From: Abditibacterium sp.
GTDB taxonomy: Bacteria; Armatimonadota; Abditibacteriia; Abditibacteriales; Abditibacteriaceae
Length of the DNA stretch: 64,000 nucleotides
Assembly (NCBI GenBank): GCA_030448265.1
Contig: JAUJNG010000017.1
Coordinates: 63,509 to 127,508, forward strand
Reading direction: 5' to 3'
Shown: positions 15,621 to 28,139 of the stretch, in pieces
Numbering within the stretch: position 1 is the first letter of the stretch
Layout of the letters: each line of letters begins with the position of its first letter
Notes under the pieces: generated by a model
Database searches by the model: none
What the model was told of the DNA's origin: nothing
What the model saw: the letters and a program-made list of their open reading frames with translations, nothing else
Position numbers and translations under genes: made by a program

Positions 15621-17533
15621 AAATCTTCCTCTTTTTGGCGCCCCTGATCTTCTCCCACGCGGCGATGGCTCAACTCCCCAAATCCGATTGGAAACTGGCG
15701 CCGGTTTCCTCGCTTCAAAAACTCACCGCGCGGCAAAACGGCGTGTTGGAGCCGTTCAAAACCACGCCGGTGCAACTGCGCGCCGCGCGCGGCGAGTGGG
15801 AATCATTCCAATTCGTGGTCACGGCGGGCCAAAAGCCGATTGAGAAACTCGAAATCACGCCCAATGGCCTCGCCTCGATCGTTTCCGACTTCATTCCCGC
15901 CCAAAACCTGCAAATCTACCGCGAAAACTATGTTTACGTTGCCCAGCCGAGCGGCAACCGCGAACTGACGCCCAAATGGTGGCCCGACGCGCTGATTCCC
16001 TTAAGTCTGGCTTCCAAATCAATCGAAGCCGGAAAATCCGCCGTGTTCTGGGCCAGTTTGAAAATCCCCGCCGATGCTGTTTCAGGCGATTATTACGGCG
16101 AAATCGATTTTAAGGCCGATGGCGCACCGCGCCGCCTCGCGCTCACTTTAACGGTTGAAAAAGCGAAGCTGCCGCCGCCCAAAATTCGCGGCACCGTCGC
16201 GCTGTATTACGACGCGCTGCGCGACTGGTATCTCAAAAACGGCCAAACTTTTTCCGACGCGCAGTGGACGATTCAAAAGAAGCGTTATTACGACTTTCTG
16301 CTCGACTACGGCCTCAACGCCTACGATTTACCCGTCGCCTGGAACTCGTCCGAAGCTGAAAGTTATCTCCAAAACCCGCGCGTTTTGAGCGTGCGAACCC
16401 CGCCGCTCGACAGCCCCGATTTTTCGCTCGCTTTAGAAAAATTGGGAGCCACCAAAACGCTCGGCAAAGCCTTTTATTATTGGATAGACGAACCGCAGAC
16501 GCCCGCCGACTTCGCCCGCGTGCGCGAAACGACGGCGAAACTGCGGCCTCTGGGCATCAAACATCTCGTCACGGCGCACCCCAATCTCGCTCTCAAAGAT
16601 GCGGTCGATATTTGGTGCCCCAACTTGGGCGATTTCTTCGGCATCGGGCACCTCGATTTTAAAGTCCTTGCCGCCGAACGCAAATTGGGCCGCGAAACCT
16701 GGTTTTACACGATGGTGGAGCCGAAATATCCTTATCCGACCTGGCTTTTGGACGACGACGCGGCCTCGATGCGCGCGTTCGGCCCGCTCATGGCGCGCAA
16801 CGGACTGAGCGGTTTCGTGTATTCGATGGCGCACGGCTGGGGGCCGAAACCGCTCGAAAATCTCCAATCGTTCGCCGGAACCAACGGTGACGGAACGCTG
16901 ATTTACCCCGCTGAAATCGTGGGCGGCGTGGGGCCGATGCCCTCGATTCGCTTGATGCTCCTGCGCGACGCCATGGAAGATGCGGAATTGAAGCGCACCG
17001 TGGGGACATGGCTTGCCGTGTCCTTGGATGGCTTTACTGAAACTCTTTCCAAGGACACGGCAAGCCATGTCCCTACGAACTCCTCCACATCAATTACACG
17101 CCAGGGCGCGCCCGAAACCAAAGTTTCGTGGCGACTCGATGCCAGACGGCAAAATCTCATCGTCAATTTTCGCGCCCCCAAGCCGCAAAGCGGTGATTAC
17201 GTCGCCGTCGAACTCGCGCCTTTCGACATCGAAAAGCGGCCCGAAAAATGGCGCTTCGTTGCCACGCGCAAGGGCAATCTCGCGATTGAAAAACGGACGC
17301 GCGAAGGCCAGTTTCGCTTTGAAACCGAAGCTTTTCACGCTGCCGTCCAGGCTGCCGCCGACGTTTACAGCGTCACGATGACGATTCCGCTTTCGGTATT
17401 GGAAGGCGCGACCAGGTTTCGCTTCGATGCGCTACGCCGCACCTCGGTGAACGGCGCCAAAATCACGCTTTACGCTCATTCGCGCACCGGCGACCCTTAT
17501 GCGATGCCAGTGATAGAGATCCAAGCGAAATGA
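15617..17533 (+). CDS. Exported DUF4091 (GH123-like) protein with C-terminal sugar-binding-like domain
   Basis: A 638-residue exported protein: signal peptide 1-19, N-terminal beta domain (about 30-180), then the DUF4091 glycoside-hydrolase-like barrel. Its end shows 'NGDGTLIYPAEIVGGVGPMP' and 'SIRLMLLRDAMEDAEL', the family hallmark. Related GH123 enzymes cleave N-acetylhexosaminides with Asp/Glu; 'YWIDEPQTP' carries the likely acidic pair. After residue 460 a beta-rich domain resembles carbohydrate-binding DOMON/CBM9 folds. Between the two, codons 462-487 are encoded by a 77-nt inverted repeat (17000-17076) inserted without breaking the frame. Overlaps the MBL gene by 4 nt. Confidence 0.82.
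   Translation: MKIFLFLAPLIFSHAAMAQLPKSDWKLAPVSSLQKLTARQNGVLEPFKTTPVQLRAARGEWESFQFVVTAGQKPIEKLEITPNGLASIVSDFIPAQNLQIYRENYVYVAQPSGNRELTPKWWPDALIPLSLASKSIEAGKSAVFWASLKIPADAVSGDYYGEIDFKADGAPRRLALTLTVEKAKLPPPKIRGTVALYYDALRDWYLKNGQTFSDAQWTIQKKRYYDFLLDYGLNAYDLPVAWNSSEAESYLQNPRVLSVRTPPLDSPDFSLALEKLGATKTLGKAFYYWIDEPQTPADFARVRETTAKLRPLGIKHLVTAHPNLALKDAVDIWCPNLGDFFGIGHLDFKVLAAERKLGRETWFYTMVEPKYPYPTWLLDDDAASMRAFGPLMARNGLSGFVYSMAHGWGPKPLENLQSFAGTNGDGTLIYPAEIVGGVGPMPSIRLMLLRDAMEDAELKRTVGTWLAVSLDGFTETLSKDTASHVPTNSSTSITRQGAPETKVSWRLDARRQNLIVNFRAPKPQSGDYVAVELAPFDIEKRPEKWRFVATRKGNLAIEKRTREGQFRFETEAFHAAVQAAADVYSVTMTIPLSVLEGATRFRFDALRRTSVNGAKITLYAHSRTGDPYAMPVIEIQAK
17000..17076. repeat. 29-nt-arm inverted repeat inside the DUF4091 coding sequence
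   Basis: Arms 17000-17028 and 17048-17076 are complementary at 28 of 29 positions. Core word: GACATGGCTTGCCGTGTCC. The repeat is translated in frame between two domains of the DUF4091 protein. A single related arm occurs at 35591-35619. Confidence 0.93.
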
Positions 17534-17587
17534 GGATTAAAGGCGCCAGGCTCCGTGCTAAAATTGAAGTGTCAGCAAAGTAAAATC

Positions 17588-17677
17588 AACCACAGAGACA
17601 CGGAGACACAGAGAGAAAGAGGGGTTAAAATCTCAAAATTCTCTTATTTTTCTCTGTGTCTCCGTGTCTCTGTGGTT
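17588..17677. repeat. 27-bp perfect inverted repeat upstream of glyA
   Basis: Arms 17588-17614 and 17651-17677 are perfectly complementary. The arm is a run of CACAGAGACACGGAG-like words. It ends 23 nt before the glyA ATG, so it lies in the glyA leader and could affect both termination of the DUF4091 transcript and glyA translation. Confidence 0.92.
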
Positions 17678-17700
17678 ATTCGAAAGACTCCCAGACTCCC

Positions 17701-18981
17701 ATGAATTTCGACCTTCCCCATCTCTCCGCCCTCGATCCCGAAGTCGCTAACGCGATGAAATCGGAGCTACATCGCCAGCAAAACACCCTCGAAATGATCG
17801 CCAGCGAAAATTTCACTTCGCTCGCAGTTCTGGAAGCGACCGGCAGCGTCCTCACCAACAAGTACGCCGAAGGCTACCCCCAAAAGCGTTATTACGGCGG
17901 CTGCGAGTTCGTGGATGTGGTGGAAAACATCGCCATCGAGCGCGCCAAACAGCTTTTCGGAGCCGAACACGCCAACGTCCAGCCTCACGCCGGAAGCCAG
18001 GCCAACGCGGGCGTTTATCTGGCCATGCTCCAGCCTGGCGACACCATTCTAGGCATGAACCTCGCGGCGGGCGGGCACCTCACCCACGGCCACAAAATGA
18101 GTTTTAGCGGCAAAATTTACAACGCCGTCGCGTATGGCCTCAATAAAGAAACCGAGCGCATTGATTTCGACGAAATTCGCGCCCTCGCCCTCGAACACCG
18201 TCCCAAAATGATTGTCGCGGGCTTTTCGGCGTATCCGCGCCGCATCGAGTGGGAACGTTTTCGCGCTATTGCCGATGAAGTCGGCGCCTATTTGCTCGTC
18301 GATATGGCCCACGTCGCGGGCCTCGTCGCGGCGGGCGAATATCCCTCACCAGTTCCCCACGCCGATTTCGTCACCACCACAACCCACAAAACCTTGCGCG
18401 GCCCGCGCGCCGGACTGATTCTCTGCAAAGCGCAGTTCGCCGAAGCCATCGATAAAGCCATCATGCCAGGGATTCAGGGCGGCCCCCTGATGCACGTCAT
18501 CGCCGCCAAAGCGGTCTGTTTCAGAGAAGCGATGAGCGACGGTTTCAAGGAATACCAGCGCCAGATTCGCCGCAACGCCGAGGCTCTGGCCGCCGGACTC
18601 ACCGACGGCGGCCTGCGCCTGGTCACCGGCGGAACCGAAAACCACTTGATGCTGGTCGATCTCACCTCCGCCGACATCACCGGCAAAGACGGCGAGCATC
18701 TGCTCGAAAGCATCGGCGTGACCTGCAACAAAAACCAGATTCCCTTCGACCCGCGCTCACCCTTTGTCACATCGGGCGTGCGATTGGGCACTCCGGCCCT
18801 CACAAGTCGCGGCATGAAGGAAGCCGAAATGAGCGAAATCGCATCGATTATCACCACGACCTTCAAAGTGCGCGACGATGAGAGCGAACTGCAAAAACTG
18901 CGCGAGCGAGTCGCCGATTTGTGTGCGCGATTCCCGCTTTACGAAAGCGGTTCGACGCTTTACGGCGCGCCGTTGAAATGA
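17701..18981 (+). CDS. glyA: Serine hydroxymethyltransferase
   Basis: A 426-residue PLP enzyme that converts serine and tetrahydrofolate to glycine and methylene-THF. Landmarks: '[29 protein letters not shown]', '[10 protein letters not shown]', '[19 protein letters not shown]', 'GGHLTHG', the PLP lysine in '[15 protein letters not shown]' (PRGG in most; here PRAG), and '[10 protein letters not shown]'. The start ATG at 17701 is supported by the conserved N-terminus; the upstream part belongs to an inverted repeat. The stop codon overlaps the start of the decayed brnT reading frame. Confidence 0.97.
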   Translation: MNFDLPHLSALDPEVANAMKSELHRQQNTLEMIASENFTSLAVLEATGSVLTNKYAEGYPQKRYYGGCEFVDVVENIAIERAKQLFGAEHANVQPHAGSQANAGVYLAMLQPGDTILGMNLAAGGHLTHGHKMSFSGKIYNAVAYGLNKETERIDFDEIRALALEHRPKMIVAGFSAYPRRIEWERFRAIADEVGAYLLVDMAHVAGLVAAGEYPSPVPHADFVTTTTHKTLRGPRAGLILCKAQFAEAIDKAIMPGIQGGPLMHVIAAKAVCFREAMSDGFKEYQRQIRRNAEALAAGLTDGGLRLVTGGTENHLMLVDLTSADITGKDGEHLLESIGVTCNKNQIPFDPRSPFVTSGVRLGTPALTSRGMKEAEMSEIASIITTTFKVRDDESELQKLRERVADLCARFPLYESGSTLYGAPLK

Positions 18982-19275
18982 TGGAATTTCAGTGGGATGA
19001 AACCAAAAACCAGGCGAATATCGAAAACATGATTTAGCCTTTGAAGAAGCACACCTCGTTTTTGAGAAAACCGAAGTTACCCGCGTTGATTTGCGTCAGG
19101 ACTATGGTGAGACTCGCTTTTTACGCTGGGAACTCTTGAAGGATTGGTCGTGGTTTTGATCTGGAGCCGTCCTCAACCCCACATCGTCCGTGTTATTTCG
19201 TTACGCAAGGCCTCTTCTAATGAACGCATCCTCCCCCAAAATCTCGTCCAAGACCAACTGGGAGAAAGTGCTGAG
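18981..19275 (+). pseudogene. brnT: Decayed BrnT-type toxin gene (two frameshifts)
   Basis: Three frames together give a BrnT ribonuclease toxin. Frame one from ATG 18981: '[15 protein letters not shown]'. After a one-base loss in an A-run near 19024-19027 the next frame gives 'KHDLAFEEAHLVFE' and '.DLRQDYGETRFLR'. After a second one-base loss near 19121-19125 the third frame gives 'GLVVVLIWSRP' and 'IVRVISLRKASSNE'. All are the standard blocks of BrnT (FxWDExKNxxNxxKHxxxFEEA, GExR, RIISARKAxxxE). BrnT cleaves RNA and is held by BrnA. The toxin is likely non-functional, unless the indels are sequencing errors. The first ATG overlaps the glyA stop. Confidence 0.8.
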
Positions 19276-19474
19276 TAAAAGTGATGAAGACATCGACTTT
19301 TCCGACAGTCCCGAACTCACCGCAGCCGATTTCGCGCTTGGACAGCCGCTTTCAACCCTGACTCTGGAAGTCGAACCCGAAGTCTTGGCGTGGTTTCGCG
19401 CTCAGGGTGCGGACGCCAACGCCAAAATGCGCGCCGCGCTGCGAATCTACGCTCAGGCCCACCAGGGAAAGTAA
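19220..19474 (+). CDS. brnA: BrnA family antitoxin
   Basis: An 84-residue ribbon-helix-helix type antitoxin. Motifs: 'TNWEKVLSKSDEDIDFSDSPELT', with D-x-D-I-D-x-S-D-x-P-E-L, and the C-terminal DNA-binding part 'LEVEPEVLAWFRAQG' and 'NAKMRAALRIYAQAH'. BrnA binds its toxin and represses their promoter. The ATG at 19220 lies inside the last part of the brnT frame, as usual. Because the toxin is broken, this may be a lone antitoxin on its way to decay, or an anti-addiction factor. A terminator follows at once. Confidence 0.85.
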   Translation: MNASSPKISSKTNWEKVLSKSDEDIDFSDSPELTAADFALGQPLSTLTLEVEPEVLAWFRAQGADANAKMRAALRIYAQAHQGK

Positions 19475-19476
19475 AG

Positions 19477-19508
19477 AAGAGCCTCGCCAATTGGGGAGGC
19501 TCTTTTTA
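19477..19508 (+). terminator. Intrinsic terminator after brnA
   Basis: A stem AAGAGCCTCGCC/GGGGAGGCTCTT with one mismatch, a 4-nt loop and a following T-run, beginning in the brnA stop region. Confidence 0.85.
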
Positions 19509-19577
19509 TAATTTTGTGGAGAACACCTAATTGGAACCTTTTAATGCTAAACCAATCGTATCGTCACCGATTTAGCT

Positions 19578-20150
19578 ATGACGACTTTCGCAGTAGCTAT
19601 TCGTGCTGGGTTGGATGCGTTCGGTTTAAGAACTTGTTTATTTATCTGTAATTCGCAAGATCACGTTTGGGAAGTGTTAAGCGGCCAAATTCCCGATTGC
19701 GACCATATTATATTCGTGTGTCATGGTGACAGAAGCGGTAATCTCCTGTTTGATGTTTATCCCAAGACTCAGGTCGATGTGAAGATGATTGAGAGAAAAG
19801 CACTTTTATCAGACAAGTTCATTTTGTCTTTGGGTTGTTCAACCGGAGATGGTAACCTGGCAAGAGATTTTCTTAAAGTGGGCTGCCGAGGTTTTGTGGG
19901 GCCAAATGGGAATCCTCATGTGCATACAGGATATTTGTTCATCCTCATGTTCTATCGTTACCTTCTCCAGCATTTTGGTATGGGGGTTGATGAGGCAAAG
20001 CTGACAGAACGAGAGGCGTTTGAAGCGGCGAAGAAATTCCATGTAGAATTGAATTCACGCGAAGCACGCAAATCGGCGTCGAAACTGCTAATCCCATTTC
20101 ATCATGTGCGGACGTTTCACTCTTCATCACTCGCCCCAGGAAATCGCTGA
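19578..20150 (+). CDS. Small caspase/CHAT-like protein
   Basis: A 190-residue protein, noticeably AT-richer than its surroundings. Two blocks resemble the caspase-like CHAT protease core: a strand ending in 'IIFVCHGDRSG' (His49) and a second 'FILSLGCSTGDGNLARDFL' (Cys87), followed by 'GFVGPNG'. In CHAT/caspase folds the His-Gly and Cys of such strands form the catalytic dyad. There is no partner domain; the whole protein is the core. The last 15 residues are read from the start of the SRAP gene in another frame (46-nt overlap), so the native C-terminus may have been lost. The fold assignment is inference from motifs. Confidence 0.5.
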   Translation: MTTFAVAIRAGLDAFGLRTCLFICNSQDHVWEVLSGQIPDCDHIIFVCHGDRSGNLLFDVYPKTQVDVKMIERKALLSDKFILSLGCSTGDGNLARDFLKVGCRGFVGPNGNPHVHTGYLFILMFYRYLLQHFGMGVDEAKLTEREAFEAAKKFHVELNSREARKSASKLLIPFHHVRTFHSSSLAPGNR

Positions 20151-20814
20151 CCGTTTCGCGGTTCAGGAAACCCTTTTCGACTTCCCCACACGATTCAACA
20201 TCGCGCCGATGCAGCCCGTGGCGGTCGTGACGCAAAACGCGCACGGCGATGGGGTTAAAGCTCTCGAAGGCTATCGCTGGGGCCTCGTGCCGCGCTGGGC
20301 CAAAGACGATAAATTGGGCGCCAAAATGATCAACGCGCGCGCTGAAAGCCTCGCCGAAAAGCCCAGTTTTAAAACCGCTTTGCAACGGCGGCGCTGTCTG
20401 GTTCCCGCCGACGGCTTTTACGAATGGAAAACCGAGGGCAAAGACAAACAGCCGATGCACATTCGCTTTCGCGACGGGCGACTTTTCGCGTTCGCGGGCC
20501 TGTGGGAAGAGTGGATCGGCCCTGGTGATGCGCCGCTTCGCACCTGCACCATCATCACGGGCGCTCCCAACCCGCTTCTCTCGACGCTGCATCATCGCAT
20601 GGCGGTGATTTTAGAGCCGGAGCATGAGGAAGTGTGGCTCGATCCGGCTTTGCCAATGGAGAACGCGCTCGCGTTGCTGGGCGTGTTCCCCGACAACGAA
20701 CTGGAAGCCTTCGCGGTGGACCGGAAAGTGGGAAATGTGGTTTATGACGACCCCACTTGCATCGCGCCGCTCGATGGCGAGATTTCCTCGGACGAACAAC
20801 TCTCGCTCTTGTAA
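20104..20814 (+). CDS. SOS response-associated peptidase (SRAP/HMCES/YedK)
   Basis: A 236-residue SRAP protein. Met1 is followed at once by the catalytic Cys2 ('MCGRFTLHH'), which after Met removal makes a thiazolidine link with abasic sites in single-stranded DNA. Other landmarks: 'RFNIAPMQPV', 'WGLVPRWAKD', 'INARAESLAEKPSFKTAL', 'RRCLVPADGFYEWK', and 'LLSTLHHRMAVIL' with the active-site His. All are as in YedK/HMCES except HHRMA instead of HHRMP. It shields abasic sites during replication. The MEMO gene follows by 9 nt. Confidence 0.95.
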   Translation: MCGRFTLHHSPQEIADRFAVQETLFDFPTRFNIAPMQPVAVVTQNAHGDGVKALEGYRWGLVPRWAKDDKLGAKMINARAESLAEKPSFKTALQRRRCLVPADGFYEWKTEGKDKQPMHIRFRDGRLFAFAGLWEEWIGPGDAPLRTCTIITGAPNPLLSTLHHRMAVILEPEHEEVWLDPALPMENALALLGVFPDNELEAFAVDRKVGNVVYDDPTCIAPLDGEISSDEQLSLL

Positions 20815-20823
20815 ATTTGCTTT

Positions 20824-22077
20824 ATGTCCCCCGAAAAACCGCGCTTGCGTCACGTTCAAATTTCCGCTTCGGCCCACAAAGGCGAAGAATGGCTTCACTT
20901 TCACGACAAAAGCGGCATCGCGCCCGACGTGGCGATGCCGCGCGAATTCGGGCCGCTTCTGGCTGCGATGGATGGCCGCCACAGCATCGAAAATTTGGTC
21001 GATATGGTGGCGGGCGACGACCGCGATCTGGTGCGCGGCTGGGTCGAAAGGCTAATCGCCGATCTGGATGAGGCGTTTCTGCTTCACTCGCCGCGCTTCG
21101 AAATGCGGCGCGACGAGATGCAGGCCGAATTTCTCGATTCCCCGCTTCGTCCGGCGGCGTTCGCGGGGCTTTCTTATCCGCAACATCCCGACGAACTGCG
21201 TGAATTTCTGAGTCAAAAGCTGGCGCAGGGTGAGAAACGCCTGCCGCCGCGCCGCTATGATGCGCGCCAGGTGCGTGGGATTGTGACGCCGCACATCGAT
21301 TTTCATCGCGGCGGGCATACCGAAGCGGCGTCGTATGCGCCTTTGCGCGAAAACGTGCGCGCGACAGGAAAAGCGTTCGATACTCTGGTGATTCTGGGCA
21401 TCGCGCACGAGGGCGTGGGGTATCCGTTCTGCGCGACGGCGAAAGGGTTCGAAACGCCGTTCGGCGTCATGGAGTGCGACCGCGATTTCGTGCGCGATCT
21501 GGAAACCAAAATCGGCCCCCGCTTGATGGAAGAGCAGCTGACGCACAAAAACGAGCATTCGGTTGAGTTTTCGGCAGTGTTCGCGCAGATGTTCGAGGAG
21601 TTGAAGCCATCGAAAATCGTGCCGATTCTGTGCGGCGGGTTTTGGGAGTCGCTGCGAAGCGGGGGCGCGCCGGAAATCGCCGAGCCGGAAGTGGGAGAGT
21701 TCATCGCCGCGCTGCGCCAGATCACTCAAAAGCACGAACGGGCGGGCAAAAAAATCGGCTTTATCGCGTCGGTGGACGGCGCGCACGTCGGCACGCAGTT
21801 CGGCGACGATACACCGCTCACGCGGGCGCGATTGGCGCAGATTCAGGGCGAAGACCGCAAATGGTGCGCGGCCATCGAAGCGGGAAACAAAGCCGCGCTG
21901 CACGCTCATTTCGCGCGCGACGGCAACCGTTTCAACGTGGATGCTCATCCCGCGCTTTACACGCTTCTGGCGGCGTTTCCCGATTGGCGCGGACAGCTTC
22001 TGGATTACGATCAAGCGTTTACCGAATCGGCGAATATTGTGGTTTCGTTCGCCTCACTCGCACTGTTTGAAAGCTGA
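20824..22077 (+). CDS. MEMO family (AmmeMemoRadiSam system protein B) with N-terminal extension
   Basis: A 417-residue protein. Residues about 105-415 match MEMO1: 'FAGLSYPQHPDELREFL', 'RGIVTPHIDFHRGGHTEAASY', 'LVILGIAHEG', 'EHSVEFSAVFAQM', 'IVPILCG', and 'ASVDGAHVGTQFGD'. The fold is like class III dioxygenases with a metal site of His residues. The first 100 residues are a separate winged-helix-like domain not found in short MEMO proteins, resembling PqqD-type peptide-chaperone domains. MEMO proteins usually go with an AMMECR1 and a radical SAM protein, but none is in this window. Lies 12 nt from ligA. Confidence 0.82.
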   Translation: MSPEKPRLRHVQISASAHKGEEWLHFHDKSGIAPDVAMPREFGPLLAAMDGRHSIENLVDMVAGDDRDLVRGWVERLIADLDEAFLLHSPRFEMRRDEMQAEFLDSPLRPAAFAGLSYPQHPDELREFLSQKLAQGEKRLPPRRYDARQVRGIVTPHIDFHRGGHTEAASYAPLRENVRATGKAFDTLVILGIAHEGVGYPFCATAKGFETPFGVMECDRDFVRDLETKIGPRLMEEQLTHKNEHSVEFSAVFAQMFEELKPSKIVPILCGGFWESLRSGGAPEIAEPEVGEFIAALRQITQKHERAGKKIGFIASVDGAHVGTQFGDDTPLTRARLAQIQGEDRKWCAAIEAGNKAALHAHFARDGNRFNVDAHPALYTLLAAFPDWRGQLLDYDQAFTESANIVVSFASLALFES

Positions 22078-24908
<2,831 letters not shown>

Positions 24909-25015
24909 CTACCAATCTCACCCGCTGCCAGAAAGGAGCGAGGAACGAGCGGATTGTAGTCGGGCGGGTAAGCACCTTGTTCTGTCGCTGTTGGTCACTT
25001 GCAGCCGTATTTGTA

Positions 25016-25873
25016 TCAAGGGTTTCTTGCTAAATCCATATCGTGCTCCCATTGCGCTTGTAATGCTGGCACATCGTAGCCAAGTTGTTGAAGAGCCTTT
25101 TCGTTTAGCTCCACTTGGTCAAGGAATCGTTGGCGTTTATGATGCGGTTGTATTCTTCCTCTGGCTGCGGGGTGAAACAAATTTAGTAGTGGCACCGAGC
25201 GAAGTGAGGGGACATATTTGTTGATAATGCTTTGATCGAACTTTTTGCTTAATGAGACCAAAAGATTAGGTTGAATAAGCAAACCTTCATTTTGCAGATG
25301 GAGACGGGCACAAGTATCGTAAATCAGATTTTCGTGTTCCCGCTGGTTATCTCCAAAATGGCACTTTGCGAGATTTGTAATCACTGCTGTCTCTGGCCTG
25401 AACAGATATAGGAAATAGGCAAAGATTCCGTCATAAGACCAACCAGCGTTATAAAGATAACGCCGTAAAAAGTAGGATGCTGTTTCGTGGGTCGGCCAAC
25501 ACGGTTTGGCACTCACAGTCCGGTCAAGTTTAAGATTCTCCCATGCCAGTTGAGTCAAACAGAAGTAGCGATGCTCGTTTGGGGCAAGCGTTGATACATC
25601 CTTTCTGGGGTTTGCGATTTTGAAGTTGTCCTCGCCTGAGCGAGGAGCCTCTAAGACAAATAAAATTCGAGCTTTGGTTCTTGCCTGTGGGAAGCGTCCA
25701 AGAATGGATTCGTAATGCGACAAGCTTGATGGATAGCTGCCCGCATTTGGGGGCCAAGCAATGTTGCGGCAACCCTCGCAATGTATAGCTATTGCATCCG
25801 ACATCTTATAATTCACCGTTTCGTAAATCGGAGCAAGATTATCGGCATCTGTGTAATTCATGGGGATTCTCAT
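25016..25873 (-). CDS. Uracil-DNA-glycosylase-superfamily-like protein
   Basis: A 285-residue protein on AT-richer DNA. 'ARILFVLEAPRSGEDNFK' looks like motif 1 (V-x-x-A-P-G-x-x-E) of the UDG superfamily, 'AVITNLAKCHFGDN' like the middle strand, 'CARLHLQ...LIQPNLLVSLSKK' like the helix-strand pair, and 'LFHPAARGR' like motif 2 (H-P-[AS]). No FeS cysteines at the N-terminus are clear, although 'CEGC' occurs near residue 33. It could excise damaged bases. The start is uncertain: ATG at 25873, 25861 or 25804; a TATAAT overlapping 25873 would suit the 25861 start. It lies about 45 nt beyond the 16S terminator on the same strand. Confidence 0.5.
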   Translation of the reverse strand: MRIPMNYTDADNLAPIYETVNYKMSDAIAIHCEGCRNIAWPPNAGSYPSSLSHYESILGRFPQARTKARILFVLEAPRSGEDNFKIANPRKDVSTLAPNEHRYFCLTQLAWENLKLDRTVSAKPCWPTHETASYFLRRYLYNAGWSYDGIFAYFLYLFRPETAVITNLAKCHFGDNQREHENLIYDTCARLHLQNEGLLIQPNLLVSLSKKFDQSIINKYVPSLRSVPLLNLFHPAARGRIQPHHKRQRFLDQVELNEKALQQLGYDVPALQAQWEHDMDLARNP

Positions 25874-25916
25874 TATACAACTTCATTCATCAACTTCCCA
25901 GAACGGAAGCAAACAC

Positions 25917-25954
25917 AAAAAAGCCCATCGAATCATTCGATTCGATGGGCTTTT
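25917..25954. terminator. Terminator of the 16S transcript (bidirectional stem)
   Basis: Stem GCCCATCGAAT (25923-25933) with ATTCGATGGGC (25940-25950) and a 6-nt loop. On the minus strand it is followed by six T residues. It lies 155 nt after the 3' end of the 16S gene, so the transcript ends without any 23S or 5S gene. Confidence 0.85.
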
Positions 25955-25960
25955 GGCTCA

Positions 25961-27812
<1,852 letters not shown>

Positions 27813-27871
27813 CGCGCCGATCCAACTTTTCGGCCTCTTTCTGGAGGCGTCTTCGCTGGGGGCAAGGAGAA

Positions 27872-27900
27872 ATCTTAACGTCCCTCGCGCCGCTTGTCAA
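27872..27900 (-). promoter_or_regulatory. Candidate rrn promoter, proximal
   Basis: On the minus strand TTGACA (27895-27900), a 17-nt spacer and TAAGAT (27872-27877) make a near-consensus housekeeping sigma promoter. The start point would be near 27865, about 250 nt upstream of the mature 16S 5' end and just before the boxA-like motif. Confidence 0.8.
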
Positions 27901-27966
27901 GGTTTGGAGAAGAAATTTTTCTTCAGCCTTTCGGCTTTCCAACTTGATTTCGCTTCGTGGGGAACA

Positions 27967-27994
27967 GCTATAACAAACGCTGTTTTCGCGTCAA
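27967..27994 (-). promoter_or_regulatory. Candidate rrn promoter, middle
   Basis: On the minus strand TTGACG (27989-27994), a 16-nt spacer and TATAGC (27967-27972). It is weaker than the other two but correctly placed between them. Confidence 0.5.
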
Positions 27995-28060
27995 GGTTCC
28001 GCTCCTGATTCAACTTTTTTCGGCGGCTCGAAAGCCGTCATTGCTCAGGGGCAAGGGGGA

Positions 28061-28089
28061 ATTATACGGGCGCGTTTTGGAGAGTGCAA
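28061..28089 (-). promoter_or_regulatory. Candidate rrn promoter, distal
   Basis: On the minus strand TTGCAC (28084-28089), a 17-nt spacer and a perfect TATAAT (28061-28066). It is about 50 nt from the start codon of the divergent aldo/keto reductase gene. Confidence 0.75.
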
Positions 28090-28139
28090 GGCCCTTTTGG
28101 AAAATTTCTCAGAAATTTTTTCGCGCTAAACTTCTCTAT

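Noticed and set aside
25100..25930. 23S or 5S rRNA downstream of the 16S gene
   Set aside because: The sequence after the 16S holds a terminator and then a protein-coding frame; no conserved 23S or 5S block is visible.
27957..28139. N-terminal extension of the aldo/keto reductase by 61 codons
   Set aside because: It passes through the three rrn promoter candidates of the opposite strand and lacks any similarity to the family; ATG 28140 starts the conserved part.
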